A stretch of DNA of 64,000 nt from Mycobacterium sp. EPa45 (GTDB lineage: Bacteria > Actinomycetota > Actinomycetes > Mycobacteriales > Mycobacteriaceae): NCBI RefSeq assembly GCF_001021385.1, contig NZ_CP011773.1:2914001-2978000 (forward strand). Direction: 5' to 3'. The first letter of the stretch is position 1. Every line of letters starts with the position of its first letter. The notes beneath the pieces were generated by a model. The model was not told the origin of the DNA, made no database searches, and saw nothing but the letters and a program-made list of their open reading frames with translations. Made by a program: the position numbers and the translations under genes. Below are positions 39,524-50,253 of the stretch, piece after piece.

Positions 39524-40258
39524 GTGCCACTGATTTTGTTGCCTGCTGTCGACGTGGTCGACGGCAAGGCGGTGCGCCTGGTGCAGGGCAAGGCCGGCAG
39601 CGAGACCGAGTACGGCTCGGCGCTGGACGCCGCGCTGACCTGGCAGCGCGACGGTGCCGAATGGATCCACCTGGTGGACCTGGACGCCGCGTTCGGCCGC
39701 GGATCCAACCGCGAGCTGCTGGCCGAGGTGGTCGGCGCGCTCGACGTGAAGGTCGAACTGTCCGGCGGTATCCGCGACGACGAGTCGCTCAAGGCGGCGC
39801 TGGCCACCGGGTGCACCCGGGTCAACATCGGCACTGCGGCGCTGGAGAACCCGCTGTGGTGCGCCGCCGCGATTGCCGAGTTCGGCGACAAGGTGGCGGT
39901 CGGCCTGGACGTCCAGATCGTCGACGGGGAGCACCGGCTGCGCGGCCGCGGCTGGGAGACCGACGGCGGCGATCTGTGGCATGTGCTGGAACGCCTTGAC
40001 AGCGAGGGCTGCTCGCGGTTCGTGGTCACCGACGTGACGAAGGACGGCACACTCACGGGGCCCAATCTCGACCTGCTCGAAGGCGTCGCCGAGTGCACCG
40101 ACGCGCCGGTGATCGCTTCCGGCGGGGTTTCGAGCCTGGACGACCTGCGCGCAATCGCGACCTTGACCGGCAGCGGTGTGGAAGGTGCAATCGTCGGAAA
40201 GGCGCTTTACGCGGGCCGATTCACGCTGCCGGAGGCGCTGGCCGCGGTGAGTCAGTAG
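39524..40258 (+). CDS. priA: Phosphoribosyl isomerase A (HisA/PriA)
   Basis: 244 residues from GTG 39524. A (beta/alpha)8 barrel with [17 protein letters not shown] (catalytic Asp of strand 1), [43 protein letters not shown] (second Asp) and [12 protein letters not shown]. In actinobacteria this enzyme works in both histidine (HisA) and tryptophan (TrpF) synthesis. No trpF is found with the trp genes here, which fits. Bifunctionality is taken from the family, not seen directly. Confidence 0.92.
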   Translation: MPLILLPAVDVVDGKAVRLVQGKAGSETEYGSALDAALTWQRDGAEWIHLVDLDAAFGRGSNRELLAEVVGALDVKVELSGGIRDDESLKAALATGCTRVNIGTAALENPLWCAAAIAEFGDKVAVGLDVQIVDGEHRLRGRGWETDGGDLWHVLERLDSEGCSRFVVTDVTKDGTLTGPNLDLLEGVAECTDAPVIASGGVSSLDDLRAIATLTGSGVEGAIVGKALYAGRFTLPEALAAVSQ

Positions 40259-41061
40259 TGGACCTCGACACCCTGGTGGCCCAGGCGGCCGCGATCCTCG
40301 ATGACGCGTCCAAACCGTTCATCGCCGGACACCGAGCGGATTCGGCCGTGCAGAAGAAGGGCAACGACTTCGCCACCGAGGTGGACCTGGCCATCGAACG
40401 CCAGGTGGTCCAGGCCCTGGAGGCCACCACCGGCATCGGCGTGCACGGCGAGGAGTTCGGCGGCGCCCCCATCGATTCACCGCTCGTCTGGGTTCTCGAC
40501 CCGATCGACGGCACGTTCAATTACGCCGCAGGCTCGCCGATGGCCGCGATCCTGCTGGGTCTGCTGCGCGATGGTGAACCCGTCGCCGGGCTCACCTGGC
40601 TGCCGTTCACCGATCAGCGGTATACCGCGGTGGCAGGCGGACCGGTCTACTACAACGGCGAAGCGCAGCCACCGATCGGACACGGCGAGATCGGCCAGTG
40701 CGTCATCGGCATCGGCACGTTCAACGTCGACTGGCGCGGACGTTTCCCCGGCCGCTATCGGCTGGCCGTGCTGGAGAACCTGAGCCGAGTCTGCTCGAAG
40801 CTGCGCATGCACGGCGCCACCGGTGTCGACATCGCCTATGTGTCCTCCGGAATCATGGGTGCGGCAATCAGTTTCGGTGACCACATCTGGGACCACGCCG
40901 CCGGGGTGGCGCTGGTTCGGGCAGCGGGCGGGATCGTCACCGACCTGACCGGCGAGAATTGGACGCCGTCGTCGCGCGCAGCGCTGGCCGCCGCACCCGG
41001 CGTGCACGGGCATGTGATGGAGATCCTCGACCGGGTCGGTCCGCCGGAGAATTACCTCTGA
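40258..41061 (+). CDS. impA: Inositol-monophosphatase-family protein (ImpA-like)
   Basis: 267 residues from GTG 40258, which shares a base with the hisA stop. Mg-dependent phosphatase motifs: [30 protein letters not shown] and [16 protein letters not shown]. By position equals Rv1604. Lying inside the his operon, it could be the missing histidinol-phosphate phosphatase, but in M. tuberculosis that step was assigned to another member of the same family, so inositol phosphate remains an alternative. hisF starts on the last base of its stop. Confidence 0.85.
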   Translation: MDLDTLVAQAAAILDDASKPFIAGHRADSAVQKKGNDFATEVDLAIERQVVQALEATTGIGVHGEEFGGAPIDSPLVWVLDPIDGTFNYAAGSPMAAILLGLLRDGEPVAGLTWLPFTDQRYTAVAGGPVYYNGEAQPPIGHGEIGQCVIGIGTFNVDWRGRFPGRYRLAVLENLSRVCSKLRMHGATGVDIAYVSSGIMGAAISFGDHIWDHAAGVALVRAAGGIVTDLTGENWTPSSRAALAAAPGVHGHVMEILDRVGPPENYL

Positions 41062-41834
41062 TGGACGTCGCGGTACGTGTGATTCCCTGCCTGGACGTCG
41101 ACGCCGGGCGGGTGGTGAAGGGCGTCAACTTCGAAAACCTTCGTGATGCAGGCGATCCCGTCGAGTTGGCGGCCGTCTACGACGCCGAGGGCGCCGACGA
41201 GCTGACCTTCCTGGATGTTACGGCGTCCTCGTCGGGCCGCGCGACGATGCTCGACGTGGTGCGCCGCACCGCCGAACAGGTCTTCATCCCGCTCACCGTC
41301 GGCGGCGGCGTGCGCTCGGTCGAGGATGTCGACGTGCTGCTGCGGGCCGGGGCCGACAAGGTTTCGGTGAACACCGCGGCGATCGCACGCCCGGAGCTGC
41401 TGGCCGAGTTGTCCCGGCAGTTCGGCTCGCAGTGCATCGTCTTGTCGGTGGATGCCCGCACTGTTCCAGCCGGTTCCGCGACGACCCCGTCGGGCTGGGA
41501 GGTCACCACTCACGGCGGTCGGCAGGGGACCGGCATCGACGCGGTCGAATGGGCAATGCGCGGAGCCGAATTGGGTGTCGGCGAGATCCTGCTGAACTCG
41601 ATGGATGCCGACGGCACCAAGGCTGGTTTCGACCTGGCGATGCTGCGCGCCGTACGCAAGGCTGTCACGGTCCCGGTGATCGCCAGCGGCGGCGCCGGCG
41701 CCGTGGACGACTTCGCGCCGGCCGTGGAGGCGGGGGCCGATGCGGTGTTGGCGGCCAGCGTCTTCCACTTCCGCGAGCTGACCATCGGTGAGGTGAAGGC
41801 CGCGATGGCTGCCGAAGGGATAACGGTGCGATGA
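41061..41834 (+). CDS. hisF: Imidazole glycerol phosphate synthase cyclase subunit HisF
   Basis: 257 residues from ATG 41061. Barrel protein with [20 protein letters not shown] (catalytic Asp), [54 protein letters not shown] (second Asp) and [13 protein letters not shown]. Uses ammonia from HisH to make imidazole glycerol phosphate and AICAR. Overlaps hisI by ATGA. Confidence 0.95.
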   Translation: MDVAVRVIPCLDVDAGRVVKGVNFENLRDAGDPVELAAVYDAEGADELTFLDVTASSSGRATMLDVVRRTAEQVFIPLTVGGGVRSVEDVDVLLRAGADKVSVNTAAIARPELLAELSRQFGSQCIVLSVDARTVPAGSATTPSGWEVTTHGGRQGTGIDAVEWAMRGAELGVGEILLNSMDADGTKAGFDLAMLRAVRKAVTVPVIASGGAGAVDDFAPAVEAGADAVLAASVFHFRELTIGEVKAAMAAEGITVR

Positions 41835-42178
41835 GCCTGGACCCCGATATCGCCAAGCGGCTCAAGCGCGATGCCAACGGCCTGTTCGCGGCGATCGCGC
41901 AGGAGCACGGCACCGGCGATGTGCTGATGGTGGCCTGGATGGATGACGAGGCGCTGGCGCGCACGCTCGAAACCCGGGAAGCCACCTACTACTCGCGATC
42001 CCGCGGCGAGTACTGGGTCAAGGGCGCGACGTCCGGGCACACTCAGCACGTGCACTCGGTGCGCCTGGACTGCGACGGCGATGCGGTGCTGCTGGAGGTC
42101 GACCAGGTCGGCGGGGCATGCCACACCGGCGATCACAGCTGCTTCGACGCCGACCAGCTGCTGGCGCCCGAAGACTAG
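41831..42178 (+). CDS. hisI: Phosphoribosyl-AMP cyclohydrolase HisI
   Basis: 115 residues, the cyclohydrolase domain only; the pyrophosphatase HisE is separate in mycobacteria and not in this window. Motifs: [56 protein letters not shown] and CHTGDHSCF (zinc Cys residues). Last gene of the his operon. Its stop shares CTAG with the stop of the converging ABC ATPase gene. Confidence 0.94.
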   Translation: MSLDPDIAKRLKRDANGLFAAIAQEHGTGDVLMVAWMDDEALARTLETREATYYSRSRGEYWVKGATSGHTQHVHSVRLDCDGDAVLLEVDQVGGACHTGDHSCFDADQLLAPED

Positions 42179-42972
42179 ACGTCGATCGCGGTCGCCTTTG
42201 CGCGTGCACTCCAGCGGCCCTCGTCGTATCCGACCGCGATCGGATGCGAGAACGCCGAGGTGACGTTCTCGGTCGAAATGGTATGTCGTGCAGCCCCACT
42301 GGCGACGGCGCGACCGTCGGCGATCAGCAGCGCATGCGAGGTCGTGGTCGGCAGTTCCTCGAGATGATGGGTCACCAGGATCGACGCCACCTCCGGGTGG
42401 CTTTTGTCGAGGCCATCGATGGTCTCCAGCAGCTGCTCGCGGGCGGCGACATCGAGCCCGGTCGTGGGCTCGTCGAGCAGCAGCAGTTCGGGTTCCGAGA
42501 CCAGCGCTCGCGCAATGAGAGCACGCCCCCGCTCACCCTGCGACAGCGTCGGCCAGACGCTGTCGGCCTTGCGGGTCATGCCCACCGCCGCGATCATCGC
42601 GTCGGCGTGTGCGGACTCCTCCTCGCTCGGCGTCCACCGCATCGGAATGTCGATGGTCGCGGTGATGCCGGTCAGCACCACGTCGCGCACGGTCAGCGAA
42701 TATTGCAGCCGGTGACGCGGATTCACGTGCCCGATCGACCGCCGCAGCACTGCCAGGTCGGTGTGTCCCATTTGTCTGCCCAGGATTTCCACGGTTCCCG
42801 ACGTCGGGAACGTGACTGCCGCGCAGAACCCGAGCAGAGTGCTCTTGCCGGCACCGTTGGGCCCCAACAAGGCCCAATGCTCGCCGGCATTCACCGTCAG
42901 CGAAATACCGTCGATGATCTGTTTGCCTTCTCGGCGAAACGTCACATCCGACAGTCGCAGAACAGGTTTCAC
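42175..42972 (-). CDS. Orphan ABC transporter ATP-binding protein
   Basis: 265 residues from GTG 42972; the open frame runs far beyond, opposite bcpB and trpE, without coding signs. Complete ATPase: Walker [10 protein letters not shown] (about 38), Q-loop region, signature [15 protein letters not shown] (about 145), Walker [13 protein letters not shown] and the switch His in LVTHHLEEL. The sequence style is that of ModF/PhrA-like or iron-type single ATPases. No permease or binding protein lies nearby, so the partner is elsewhere or it acts alone. 11 bp downstream of bcpB on the same strand, probably co-transcribed. Confidence 0.82.
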   Translation of the reverse strand: MKPVLRLSDVTFRREGKQIIDGISLTVNAGEHWALLGPNGAGKSTLLGFCAAVTFPTSGTVEILGRQMGHTDLAVLRRSIGHVNPRHRLQYSLTVRDVVLTGITATIDIPMRWTPSEEESAHADAMIAAVGMTRKADSVWPTLSQGERGRALIARALVSEPELLLLDEPTTGLDVAAREQLLETIDGLDKSHPEVASILVTHHLEELPTTTSHALLIADGRAVASGAARHTISTENVTSAFSHPIAVGYDEGRWSARAKATAIDV

Positions 42973-42983
42973 GATGTGCGCCG

Positions 42984-43448
42984 TCAAGCCTTCTGCCGCT
43001 GGCGCAGCACCTCCAGCGCCTTGTCGGCATGGGTATCCATGTTGAGCTCGCTGGCGATGACCTCGAGAACCGTGCGATCGGTGTCGATGACGAAGGTCGT
43101 GCGCTTGACCGGCATCAGCTTGCCCAGCAGGCCGCGCTTGACCCCGAACGCGGTGGCCACGGCGCCGTCGGCATCGGACAGCAGCGGATAGTCGAAGCTC
43201 TGCGAATCGGCGAACCGGGCCTGCTTCTCGACTGCGTCGGTGCTGATCCCCACTCGGCTGGCGCCCAGCGCCGCGAACTCGGAGCCGAGGTCGCGGAAAT
43301 GACACGCCTCCTTGGTGCACCCGGGCGTCATCGCGGCGGGGTAGAAGAACAGCACGATCGGCCCATCGGCAAGCAGGCTCGTCAGCGAACGCACGGTGCC
43401 GGTCTGATCCGGCAGTTCGAAGTCCGCAACCCGGTCTCCACGTTTCAT
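42984..43448 (-). CDS. bcpB: Peroxiredoxin BcpB
   Basis: 154 residues. Bcp/PrxQ-type thioredoxin fold with [17 protein letters not shown], where the first Cys (about residue 44) is the peroxidatic one and the second, five residues on, the resolving one. [25 protein letters not shown] follows. It reduces peroxides in the cytoplasm, using thioredoxin. Corresponds to Rv1608c and lies divergent from trpE across 53 bp. Confidence 0.9.
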   Translation of the reverse strand: MKRGDRVADFELPDQTGTVRSLTSLLADGPIVLFFYPAAMTPGCTKEACHFRDLGSEFAALGASRVGISTDAVEKQARFADSQSFDYPLLSDADGAVATAFGVKRGLLGKLMPVKRTTFVIDTDRTVLEVIASELNMDTHADKALEVLRQRQKA

Positions 43449-43501
43449 GGCTGCAGGCTACGCCGGTCAATCGGGCCAGGCGGGTCTGGGAGGATGTACC
43501 C

Positions 43502-45022
43502 GTGCAATCCAACCTCGCCGCCACCACCACGCGCGAGGAGTTTCGGGCGCTGGCCGCCGAACATCGCGTGGTGCCGGTGATCCGCAAGGTGCTCGCCGAC
43601 AGCGAGACACCCCTGTCGGCGTACCGGAAATTGGCGGCCAACCGCCCCGGAACCTTCCTGCTCGAGTCCGCCGAGAACGGCCGGTCCTGGTCGCGATGGT
43701 CGTTCATCGGGGCGGGGGCACCCTCGGCGTTGACCGTGCGCGACGGCGAGGCGGTTTGGCTTGGTGCCACCCCGCAGGACGCACCGACCGGCGGCGATCC
43801 GCTGCAGGCGCTGCACCAGACGATGGCGCTGCTGTCCACCGAGTCGCTGGCCGGGGTGCCGCCCCTGTCGAGCGGCATGGTCGGGTTCTTCGCCTACGAC
43901 TTCGTCCGGCGTCTCGAGCGGCTGCCCGAGTTGGTGGTCGACGACCTCGGCCTGCCCGACATGCTGCTGCTGCTGGCCACCGATCTGGCCGCCGTCGACC
44001 ATCACGAGGGCACCATCACACTGATCGCCAATGCGGTGAACTGGAACGGCACCGACGAGCGTGTCGACGAGGCCTACGACGACGCCGTCGCGCGCCTGGA
44101 CGTGATGACCAAGGCGCTGAGCCAGCCGCTGTCGTCGACCGTGGCGACGTTCTCGCGTCCGCAGCCCCGGCACCGCTCGCAGCGCACGCTGGAGGAGTAC
44201 AGCGCGATCGTCGAGCGGCTGGTCAAGGAGATCGAGGCCGGCGAGGCGTTCCAGGTGGTGCCCTCGCAGCGCTTCGAGATCGATACCGCCGTCGACCCGA
44301 TCGACGTCTACCGGATGCTGCGGGTCACCAACCCCAGCCCGTACATGTACCTGATGCACGTCCCGGATGAGACTGGGGGAACGGCGTTTTCGATCGTCGG
44401 TTCCAGCCCGGAGTCGTTGGTGACGGTCAAGGACGGCTGGGCGACAACTCACCCGATCGCCGGAACTCGGTGGCGTGGTCAGACCGAGGAGGAAGACCAG
44501 CTACTGGAGAAGGAGCTGCTGGCTGACGAGAAGGAACGCTCCGAGCACCTGATGCTGGTCGACCTCGGCCGCAACGACCTGGGCCGGGTCTGCGTTCCGG
44601 GCACGGTGCGCGTCGAGGACTACAGCCACATCGAGCGCTACAGCCACGTCATGCACATCGTCTCGACGGTCACCGGGCTGCTCGCCGACGGCCGCACCGC
44701 CCTGGATGCGGTGACGGCCTGCTTCCCGGCCGGCACCTTGACCGGTGCGCCGAAGGTGCGGGCGATGGAGCTCATCGAAGGGGTCGAGAAGACCCGCCGC
44801 GGCCTCTACGGAGGCGTCGTCGGCTACCTGGACTTCGCCGGCAACGCCGACTTCGCGATCGCGATTCGCACCGCCCTGATGAGCAAGGGCACCGCATATG
44901 TCCAGGCCGGTGGCGGCGTGGTGGCGGACTCCAACGGCCCCTACGAGTACAACGAGTCCGCCAACAAGGCCAAGGCGGTGCTGAGCGCGATCGCCGCCGC
45001 CGAGACGCTGAGTGCGCCGTGA
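43502..45022 (+). CDS. trpE: Anthranilate synthase component I TrpE
   Basis: 506 residues from GTG 43502, with GGGAGG 8 nt before. N-terminal regulatory part with [18 protein letters not shown] (the LLES tryptophan feedback element) and a chorismate-binding domain: [58 protein letters not shown] and [14 protein letters not shown]. Forms anthranilate from chorismate with glutamine from TrpG (encoded elsewhere). No leader peptide or attenuator was seen in the 53 bp upstream. GTGA overlap with the next gene. Confidence 0.95.
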   Translation: MQSNLAATTTREEFRALAAEHRVVPVIRKVLADSETPLSAYRKLAANRPGTFLLESAENGRSWSRWSFIGAGAPSALTVRDGEAVWLGATPQDAPTGGDPLQALHQTMALLSTESLAGVPPLSSGMVGFFAYDFVRRLERLPELVVDDLGLPDMLLLLATDLAAVDHHEGTITLIANAVNWNGTDERVDEAYDDAVARLDVMTKALSQPLSSTVATFSRPQPRHRSQRTLEEYSAIVERLVKEIEAGEAFQVVPSQRFEIDTAVDPIDVYRMLRVTNPSPYMYLMHVPDETGGTAFSIVGSSPESLVTVKDGWATTHPIAGTRWRGQTEEEDQLLEKELLADEKERSEHLMLVDLGRNDLGRVCVPGTVRVEDYSHIERYSHVMHIVSTVTGLLADGRTALDAVTACFPAGTLTGAPKVRAMELIEGVEKTRRGLYGGVVGYLDFAGNADFAIAIRTALMSKGTAYVQAGGGVVADSNGPYEYNESANKAKAVLSAIAAAETLSAP

Positions 45023-45618
45023 TCCGCATCGGGCAGCTGCTGCTGGCCGTCTCGGCGGTCTTGCTGTGGGTGGCATCGCGGCTGGTGTGGGTGTCGGTGA
45101 CGTCGTTCGACGGCCTGGGCCAGCCCAAGACCGTGACGCTGACCGGGGCCACCTGGTCCAATGCGCTGCTGCCGTTGGCCGTTCTGCTGCTGGCCGCGGC
45201 GGTGGCCGGGTTGGCGGTGCGGGGATGGGGTCTTCGTGCGGTCGCAATCCTGGTCGCGGTGGTGACCCTGCTGCTCGGCTATCTCGGTGTCAGCCTGATC
45301 GTCACCCCTGACGTCGGCCCGCGAGCCGCCGAGCTGGCCGAGTTCCCGGTGATGACGCTGGTTGCCAGCGATCGGCACTATGTCGGAGCCGGACTGACGA
45401 TCGGCGCCGCGGCGTGTGCGCTGGTCGCGGCCGTGTTGTTGATGCGCTCGGCGCGCGCAGGGCGGCAGGCCACGGCCAAATATGCCGCGCCCGCCGTCCG
45501 CCGCAGCGCCGTGCGCAGCGAGGACGCCAACCCGGGGGTATCGGAGCGGGGCATGTGGGATGCGCTCGACGAAGGTGTCGATCCCACAGATCGGCGCACC
45601 GACACCGAGGGTCGGTGA
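45019..45618 (+). CDS. Trp-operon-associated membrane protein (TIGR02234 family)
   Basis: 199 residues from GTG 45019, overlapping the trpE stop. Four hydrophobic segments (about 5-22, 48-66, 70-92 and 120-143), with a loop [22 protein letters not shown] after the first, and a charged cytoplasmic tail of about 55 residues. It fits the conserved actinobacterial protein placed between trpE and trpC (Rv1610 in M. tuberculosis). Function unknown; constant linkage suggests a role around tryptophan synthesis or transport, but nothing in the sequence proves it. Confidence 0.82.
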   Translation: MIRIGQLLLAVSAVLLWVASRLVWVSVTSFDGLGQPKTVTLTGATWSNALLPLAVLLLAAAVAGLAVRGWGLRAVAILVAVVTLLLGYLGVSLIVTPDVGPRAAELAEFPVMTLVASDRHYVGAGLTIGAAACALVAAVLLMRSARAGRQATAKYAAPAVRRSAVRSEDANPGVSERGMWDALDEGVDPTDRRTDTEGR

Positions 45619-45699
45619 CGGATGCGCGGCCCGATACGACTACCCTTCACAAGACGACTTAAGCGACATCGCCAAGGCGTGGGAAGGGATCCGGCAACC

Positions 45700-46518
45700 A
45701 TGAGTTCGGCAAGTGTGCTCGACTCGATCATCGAGGGAGTGCGCGCCGACGTTGCCGCCCGTGAGGCGATCGTGAGCCTCGACGAGGTCAAGGCTGCCGC
45801 CGAGGCCGCACCGGCTCCCCTGAACGTTCTGGCCGCACTGCAGGCGCCAGGCATCGCCGTCATCGCCGAAGTGAAGCGGGCCAGCCCGTCCCGGGGGGAG
45901 CTCGCCAACATCGCCGACCCCGCCGAGTTGGCTCGCGCATATGAAAGCGGTGGCGCCCGGGTGATCAGCGTGCTGACCGAGGAACGCCGTTTCCACGGGT
46001 CGCTGGCCGACCTCGACGCAGTGCGCGCCGCCGTGCGAATTCCGGTGCTACGCAAGGATTTCATTGTCCGGCCGTACCAGATCCACGAGGCCAGGGCGCA
46101 CGGCGCCGACATGCTGCTGCTGATCGTGGCCGCGCTCGAGCAGCCGGCCTTGGAGTCGCTCCTGGAGCGCACCGAATCGCTGGGCATGACCGCATTGGTC
46201 GAGGTGCACACAGAAGAAGAGGCCAGCCGGGCGCTGCAGGCCGGGGCCAAGGTGATCGGCGTGAATGCCCGTGACCTCAAGACTTTGCAGGTAGACCGGG
46301 ACTGCTTCGCGCGGATCGCGCCCGGGTTGCCGTCGAACATCATCCGGGTTGCCGAGTCCGGCGTGCGGGGCACCGGTGACCTGCTCGCCTACGCCGGTGC
46401 CGGGGCGGACGCGGTACTCGTCGGCGAGGGTCTGGTGACCAGCGGGGATCCGCGCAGCGCCGTCGCCGACCTGGTGACCGCGGGAGCCCATCCCTCCTGC
46501 CCGAAACCAGCCCGCTGA
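45700..46518 (+). CDS. trpC: Indole-3-glycerol phosphate synthase TrpC
   Basis: 272 residues from ATG 45700, preceded by GGGAAGGGA. Barrel enzyme with [15 protein letters not shown] (catalytic Lys), [25 protein letters not shown] strand ([15 protein letters not shown]), [29 protein letters not shown] and [11 protein letters not shown]. Only the IGPS domain is present; no PRAI (TrpF) domain. 81 bp separate it from the membrane-protein gene, so a second promoter may lie there. Confidence 0.95.
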   Translation: MSSASVLDSIIEGVRADVAAREAIVSLDEVKAAAEAAPAPLNVLAALQAPGIAVIAEVKRASPSRGELANIADPAELARAYESGGARVISVLTEERRFHGSLADLDAVRAAVRIPVLRKDFIVRPYQIHEARAHGADMLLLIVAALEQPALESLLERTESLGMTALVEVHTEEEASRALQAGAKVIGVNARDLKTLQVDRDCFARIAPGLPSNIIRVAESGVRGTGDLLAYAGAGADAVLVGEGLVTSGDPRSAVADLVTAGAHPSCPKPAR

Positions 46519-46521
46519 GTC

Positions 46522-47793
46522 GTGGCTGATCTCTCCACTCCGAACGTGCCGCGCATGAGTGCGGCCGTCGCAGAGCCGACCTCGCACGAACCCGACGCCC
46601 GTGGCCACTTCGGAGTCTTCGGCGGTCGGTACGTAGCCGAAGCGCTGATGGCCGTGATCGAGGAAGTGACGGCCGCCTACGAAAAGGCCCGCACCGACTC
46701 CGAATTCCTGGATCGACTCGACAACCTGCAGACCCATTACGCCGGACGTCCGTCGCCGCTCTATGAAGCGGTCCGGTTGAGCGAGTATGTGGGCGGAGCG
46801 CGGATCTTCCTCAAGCGTGAAGACCTCAACCACACCGGTTCGCACAAGATCAACAACGTGCTCGGTCAGGCGCTGCTGGCCAAGCAGATGGGCAAGACCA
46901 GGGTCATCGCCGAGACCGGCGCCGGCCAGCATGGTGTGGCGACCGCTACGGCGTGCGCGCTGCTCGGCCTGGAATGCGTGATCTACATGGGTGCGGTCGA
47001 CACCGCGCGCCAGGCGCTCAACGTGGCGCGGATGCGGCTGCTCGGCGCCGAGGTGGTGTCGGTCGAATCGGGCTCGAAGACGTTGAAGGACGCCATCAAC
47101 GACGCTTTCCGCGATTGGGTCACCAACGCCGACAGCACCTACTACTGCTTCGGGACCGCGGCCGGGCCGCACCCGTTCCCGATGATGGTGCGCGACTTCC
47201 AGCGCATCATCGGCCTGGAGGCTCGCGCGCAGATGCTGGCGCAGGCGGGCCGGTTACCCGACGCGGTGGCAGCGTGCGTGGGCGGCGGGTCGAACGCCAT
47301 CGGCATCTTCCACCCGTTCATCGATGACACGTCTGTGCGGTTGGTCGGTTTCGAGGCGGCCGGTGATGGGGTCGAAACCGGTAGGCATGCAGCAACTTTC
47401 GCTGGCGGAACCCCCGGCGCGTTCCAAGGCTCGTACTCGTATCTGCTGCAGGACGAGGATGGTCAGACCATCGAGTCGCATTCCATCTCAGCAGGTTTGG
47501 ACTATCCGGGCGTGGGCCCCGAGCATGCGTTCCTCAAGGACATCGGTCGTACCGAGTACCAGCCGATCACCGACACCGAGGCCATGGACGCGTTCCGGCT
47601 GCTGTGCCGGTTGGAGGGCATCATCCCGGCCATCGAGTCCGCGCACGCCGTGGCGGGCGCGGTGAAGCTGGCGGCCGAACTGGGGCGCGGTTCGATCATC
47701 CTGATCAACCTGTCCGGCCGCGGTGACAAGGACGTGGAGACGGCGGCGAAATGGTTCGGGCTGTTCGACAAGTCCGGTCCGGGAGCCTCATGA
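46522..47793 (+). CDS. trpB: Tryptophan synthase beta chain TrpB
   Basis: 423 residues from GTG 46522, 3 bp after trpC; an ATG 33 bp inside is the alternative, as no clear ribosome site marks either. PLP enzyme with [36 protein letters not shown] (Schiff-base Lys in GSHK), [35 protein letters not shown] and LSGRGDKD. Joins indole with serine to make tryptophan. Overlaps trpA by 4 bp. Confidence 0.96.
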   Translation: MADLSTPNVPRMSAAVAEPTSHEPDARGHFGVFGGRYVAEALMAVIEEVTAAYEKARTDSEFLDRLDNLQTHYAGRPSPLYEAVRLSEYVGGARIFLKREDLNHTGSHKINNVLGQALLAKQMGKTRVIAETGAGQHGVATATACALLGLECVIYMGAVDTARQALNVARMRLLGAEVVSVESGSKTLKDAINDAFRDWVTNADSTYYCFGTAAGPHPFPMMVRDFQRIIGLEARAQMLAQAGRLPDAVAACVGGGSNAIGIFHPFIDDTSVRLVGFEAAGDGVETGRHAATFAGGTPGAFQGSYSYLLQDEDGQTIESHSISAGLDYPGVGPEHAFLKDIGRTEYQPITDTEAMDAFRLLCRLEGIIPAIESAHAVAGAVKLAAELGRGSIILINLSGRGDKDVETAAKWFGLFDKSGPGAS

Positions 47794-48602
47794 CCGTTCA
47801 GCACAGCCAGTCGGGCAGGCTGGGTTCGGTATTCGCGGCGTGCCACGACGAGGGTCGTGCCGCGTTGATCGGCTATCTGCCGACGGGTTATCCGTCCGTT
47901 GACATCTCCATCGACGCATTGGTCGCATTGGTCGAATCCGGTTGCGACATCGTCGAAGTCGGGGTTCCGTACTCCGACCCGGGTATGGACGGTCCGGTGA
48001 TCGCGACCGCGACCGAGGCCGCGTTGCAGGGCGGGGTCCGGGTTCGGGACACGCTGCGCGCGGTCGAGGCGATCAGTGCCGCCGGCGGTCATGCGGTGGT
48101 CATGACGTATTGGAATCTCATGCTGCACTACGGGATCGACGCGTGGTCGCGTGACCTCGCCGCCGCCGGGGGACTGGGCATGATCACCCCGGACCTCATT
48201 CCCGATGAGGCCGACGAGTGGCTGGCCGCCGCGGAGACGCATGATTTGGATCGGATCTTTCTGGTGGCGCCGTCGTCGACCCCCGAGCGGCTGACGAAAA
48301 CCGTGCAGGCCTCGCGAGGATTCGTCTACGCGGCATCGACCATGGGCGTCACCGGTGCCCGCGACGCGGTGTCCAGTGCCGCGCCGGAACTCGTCGCCCG
48401 AGTCAAGGAAGTCTCGGATATCCCGGTCGGGGTCGGTCTCGGTGTGCGCTCGCGTGAGCAGGCCGCCGAGATCGCGGCGTTCGCCGACGGCGTGATTGTC
48501 GGTTCCGCTCTGGTGTCGGCGTTGACCGACGGGTTGGCGGCAGTGCGGACGCTGACCGAAGAGTTGGCCATGGGTGTGCGACAGAAGGTGTCTGCTTCGT
48601 GA
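47790..48602 (+). CDS. trpA: Tryptophan synthase alpha chain TrpA
   Basis: 270 residues from ATG 47790. Barrel enzyme: [37 protein letters not shown] (catalytic Glu and Asp), [54 protein letters not shown] and [15 protein letters not shown]. Cleaves indole-3-glycerol phosphate and passes indole to TrpB. Overlaps lgt by GTGA. Confidence 0.95.
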   Translation: MTVQHSQSGRLGSVFAACHDEGRAALIGYLPTGYPSVDISIDALVALVESGCDIVEVGVPYSDPGMDGPVIATATEAALQGGVRVRDTLRAVEAISAAGGHAVVMTYWNLMLHYGIDAWSRDLAAAGGLGMITPDLIPDEADEWLAAAETHDLDRIFLVAPSSTPERLTKTVQASRGFVYAASTMGVTGARDAVSSAAPELVARVKEVSDIPVGVGLGVRSREQAAEIAAFADGVIVGSALVSALTDGLAAVRTLTEELAMGVRQKVSAS

Positions 48603-50173
48603 CGACAACCGTCTTGGCTTATTTCCCGAGCCCGCCTCAGGGCGTTTGGCATCTGGGCCCGGTCCCGATCCGGGCGTATGCCCTGTGCATCATCGCCGGC
48701 ATCATCGCCGCACTGGTGATCGGTGACCGTCGCTGGGCGGCGCGTGGTGGCGAGCGCGGCGTCATCTACGACATCGCGCTGTGGGCGGTGCCGTTCGGTC
48801 TGATCGGTGGCCGGCTCTACCATCTGCTGACGGACTGGCGAACGTATTTCGCCGAGGGCGGCGCGGGTATTGGTGCAGCGCTGCGGATCTGGGATGGCGG
48901 CCTCGGCATCTGGGGTGCGGTTGCCCTCGGTGGCGTCGGTGCGTGGATCGCCTGCCGGCGCCGGGGAATTCCGCTGCCGGCCTTCGGGGATGCCATCGCG
49001 CCGGGCATCATCCTGGCGCAGGCGATCGGCCGCCTCGGAAACTATTTCAACCAGGAGTTGTACGGCCGCGAGACCACCGTGCCGTGGGGGATGGAGATCT
49101 TCTACCGGCGGGATTCGTCGGGGATGGTCGACGTGCACTCCCTCGACGGGGTGTCCACCGGGCAGGTCGCGGCGGTGGTGCAGCCGACGTTCCTCTACGA
49201 GCTGCTGTGGAACGTGCTCGTGTTCTTCTTCCTGATCTGGATCGACCGGCGGTTCAAGATCGGTCACGGTCGGTTGTTTGCGGCGTACGTGGCGGCGTAC
49301 TGCATCGGCCGTTTCTGGGTCGAACTGCTGCGCGACGACACCGCCACTCATATCGCCGGCATCCGGGTGAACTCGTTCACCTCGGTGTTCGTGTTCATCG
49401 GCGCGGTCGTGTACATCCTGTTGGCGCCCAAGGGCCGAGAAGATCCGGCAACGCTGGGCGGTAAGCAGGCGGTCGATGCTCCTGAGGAGGAGTCGCCGGC
49501 TGAGAAAATGGCCGAGGATCTGGTGGCCGTCGTCACCGGCGGCGGCATCGCCGCCGCGGCCGCGGTGGCGGCTGAACACGACTCCGAAGATGCCGCCGCT
49601 GTTGGCGATACCGAGGAGGCCGAGCCGGAAGCGGAGCCGGTGGCCGACGCTGAGCCGGAGGCTGAGGCCGAAGGCGAGCCGGAACCAGAAGCTGTTGCTG
49701 AGCCTGAGCCGGAGCCCGAGCCTGAGCCCGAGCCCGAGCCCGAGCCTGAGCCTGAGGCGGACGCTGCGCCCGAGGCAGAGCCGGAGCCGGAGCCAGAAGC
49801 CGAGGCTGAGCCTGAGCCTGAGGCGGACGCTGCGCCCGAGGCAGAGCCGGAGCCGGAGCCGGAGCCCGAGCCGGAGCCAGAAGCCGAGGCTGAGCCTGAG
49901 GCTGCGCCCGAAGCCGAAGCCGAAGCCGAAGCCGAAGCCGAAGCCGAGGCCGAGCCCGAAGCTGAGGCCGAGCCCGAAGCTGAGGCAGAGCCCGAAGCCG
50001 AGGCCGAGCCCGAAGCCGAGGCCGAGGCGGACGCTGCGCCCGAGCCCGAGGCCGAGGCTGAGCCCGAGGCAGAACCCGAACCCGAACCCGAGCCAGCGCC
50101 TAAGCCACAGCGCCGCGGGTTCGGCACAGTCGTTCGTCGCGTCCTGTGGGGCGTCGACACCAACCGCGACTGA
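48599..50173 (+). CDS. lgt: Prolipoprotein diacylglyceryl transferase Lgt with long acidic tail
   Basis: 524 residues. The first 280 or so are the seven-helix membrane enzyme: [42 protein letters not shown], the signature [18 protein letters not shown] (about 140-157), then [17 protein letters not shown]. It attaches diacylglycerol to the lipobox Cys of prelipoproteins. From about residue 339 to 500 the protein is almost only Glu, Pro, Ala and Asp, followed by a basic end ([13 protein letters not shown]). Mycobacterial Lgt tails are known, but this one is long and repetitive. Coupled to trpA by GTGA. Confidence 0.93.
   Translation: MTTTVLAYFPSPPQGVWHLGPVPIRAYALCIIAGIIAALVIGDRRWAARGGERGVIYDIALWAVPFGLIGGRLYHLLTDWRTYFAEGGAGIGAALRIWDGGLGIWGAVALGGVGAWIACRRRGIPLPAFGDAIAPGIILAQAIGRLGNYFNQELYGRETTVPWGMEIFYRRDSSGMVDVHSLDGVSTGQVAAVVQPTFLYELLWNVLVFFFLIWIDRRFKIGHGRLFAAYVAAYCIGRFWVELLRDDTATHIAGIRVNSFTSVFVFIGAVVYILLAPKGREDPATLGGKQAVDAPEEESPAEKMAEDLVAVVTGGGIAAAAAVAAEHDSEDAAAVGDTEEAEPEAEPVADAEPEAEAEGEPEPEAVAEPEPEPEPEPEPEPEPEPEADAAPEAEPEPEPEAEAEPEPEADAAPEAEPEPEPEPEPEPEAEAEPEAAPEAEAEAEAEAEAEAEPEAEAEPEAEAEPEAEAEPEAEAEADAAPEPEAEAEPEAEPEPEPEPAPKPQRRGFGTVVRRVLWGVDTNRD
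49613..50100 (+). repeat. Glu-Pro/Glu-Ala repeat tract in lgt
   Basis: About 490 bp built from GAGCCn/GAGGCn hexamers. It contains an exact 53-bp direct repeat (49742-49794 and 49808-49860, 66 bp apart) and runs of (GCCGAA) around 49913-49945. All units are multiples of 3 or 6, so length change keeps the lgt frame. A likely hot spot for slippage. Confidence 0.85.
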
Positions 50174-50237
50174 GCCGCTTCGCCCCTTGCTGACGCGACG
50201 CCCAGGCAGAGACGATTGTCGTAGGCCCGTGGCATAC

Positions 50238-50253
50238 TCGAACGTATGTTCGA
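50238..50253. promoter_or_regulatory. SOS (LexA) box over the start of the HNH gene
   Basis: TCGAAC-GTAT-GTTCGA, a perfect match to the mycobacterial SOS box (TCGAAC-n4-GTTCGA). The ATG start of the DUF222/HNH gene (50246-50248) is inside it. A -10-like CATACT (50233-50238) ends 7 nt before the ATG, so LexA would sit on the transcription start of a leaderless message. Confidence 0.88.

Noticed and set aside
43449..43501. Tryptophan leader peptide or attenuator before trpE
   Set aside because: The gap is 53 bp with no Trp-codon cluster and no paired stems.
42973..43878. N-terminal extension of the ABC ATPase frame opposite bcpB and trpE
   Set aside because: It lies in a shadow frame of real genes and shows no domain; the ATPase domain begins at the GTG at 42972.
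49613..50100. Possible CRISPR or intergenic tandem-repeat array
   Set aside because: The repeats are hexamers without spacers and lie fully in frame in lgt, coding Glu-Pro and Glu-Ala.
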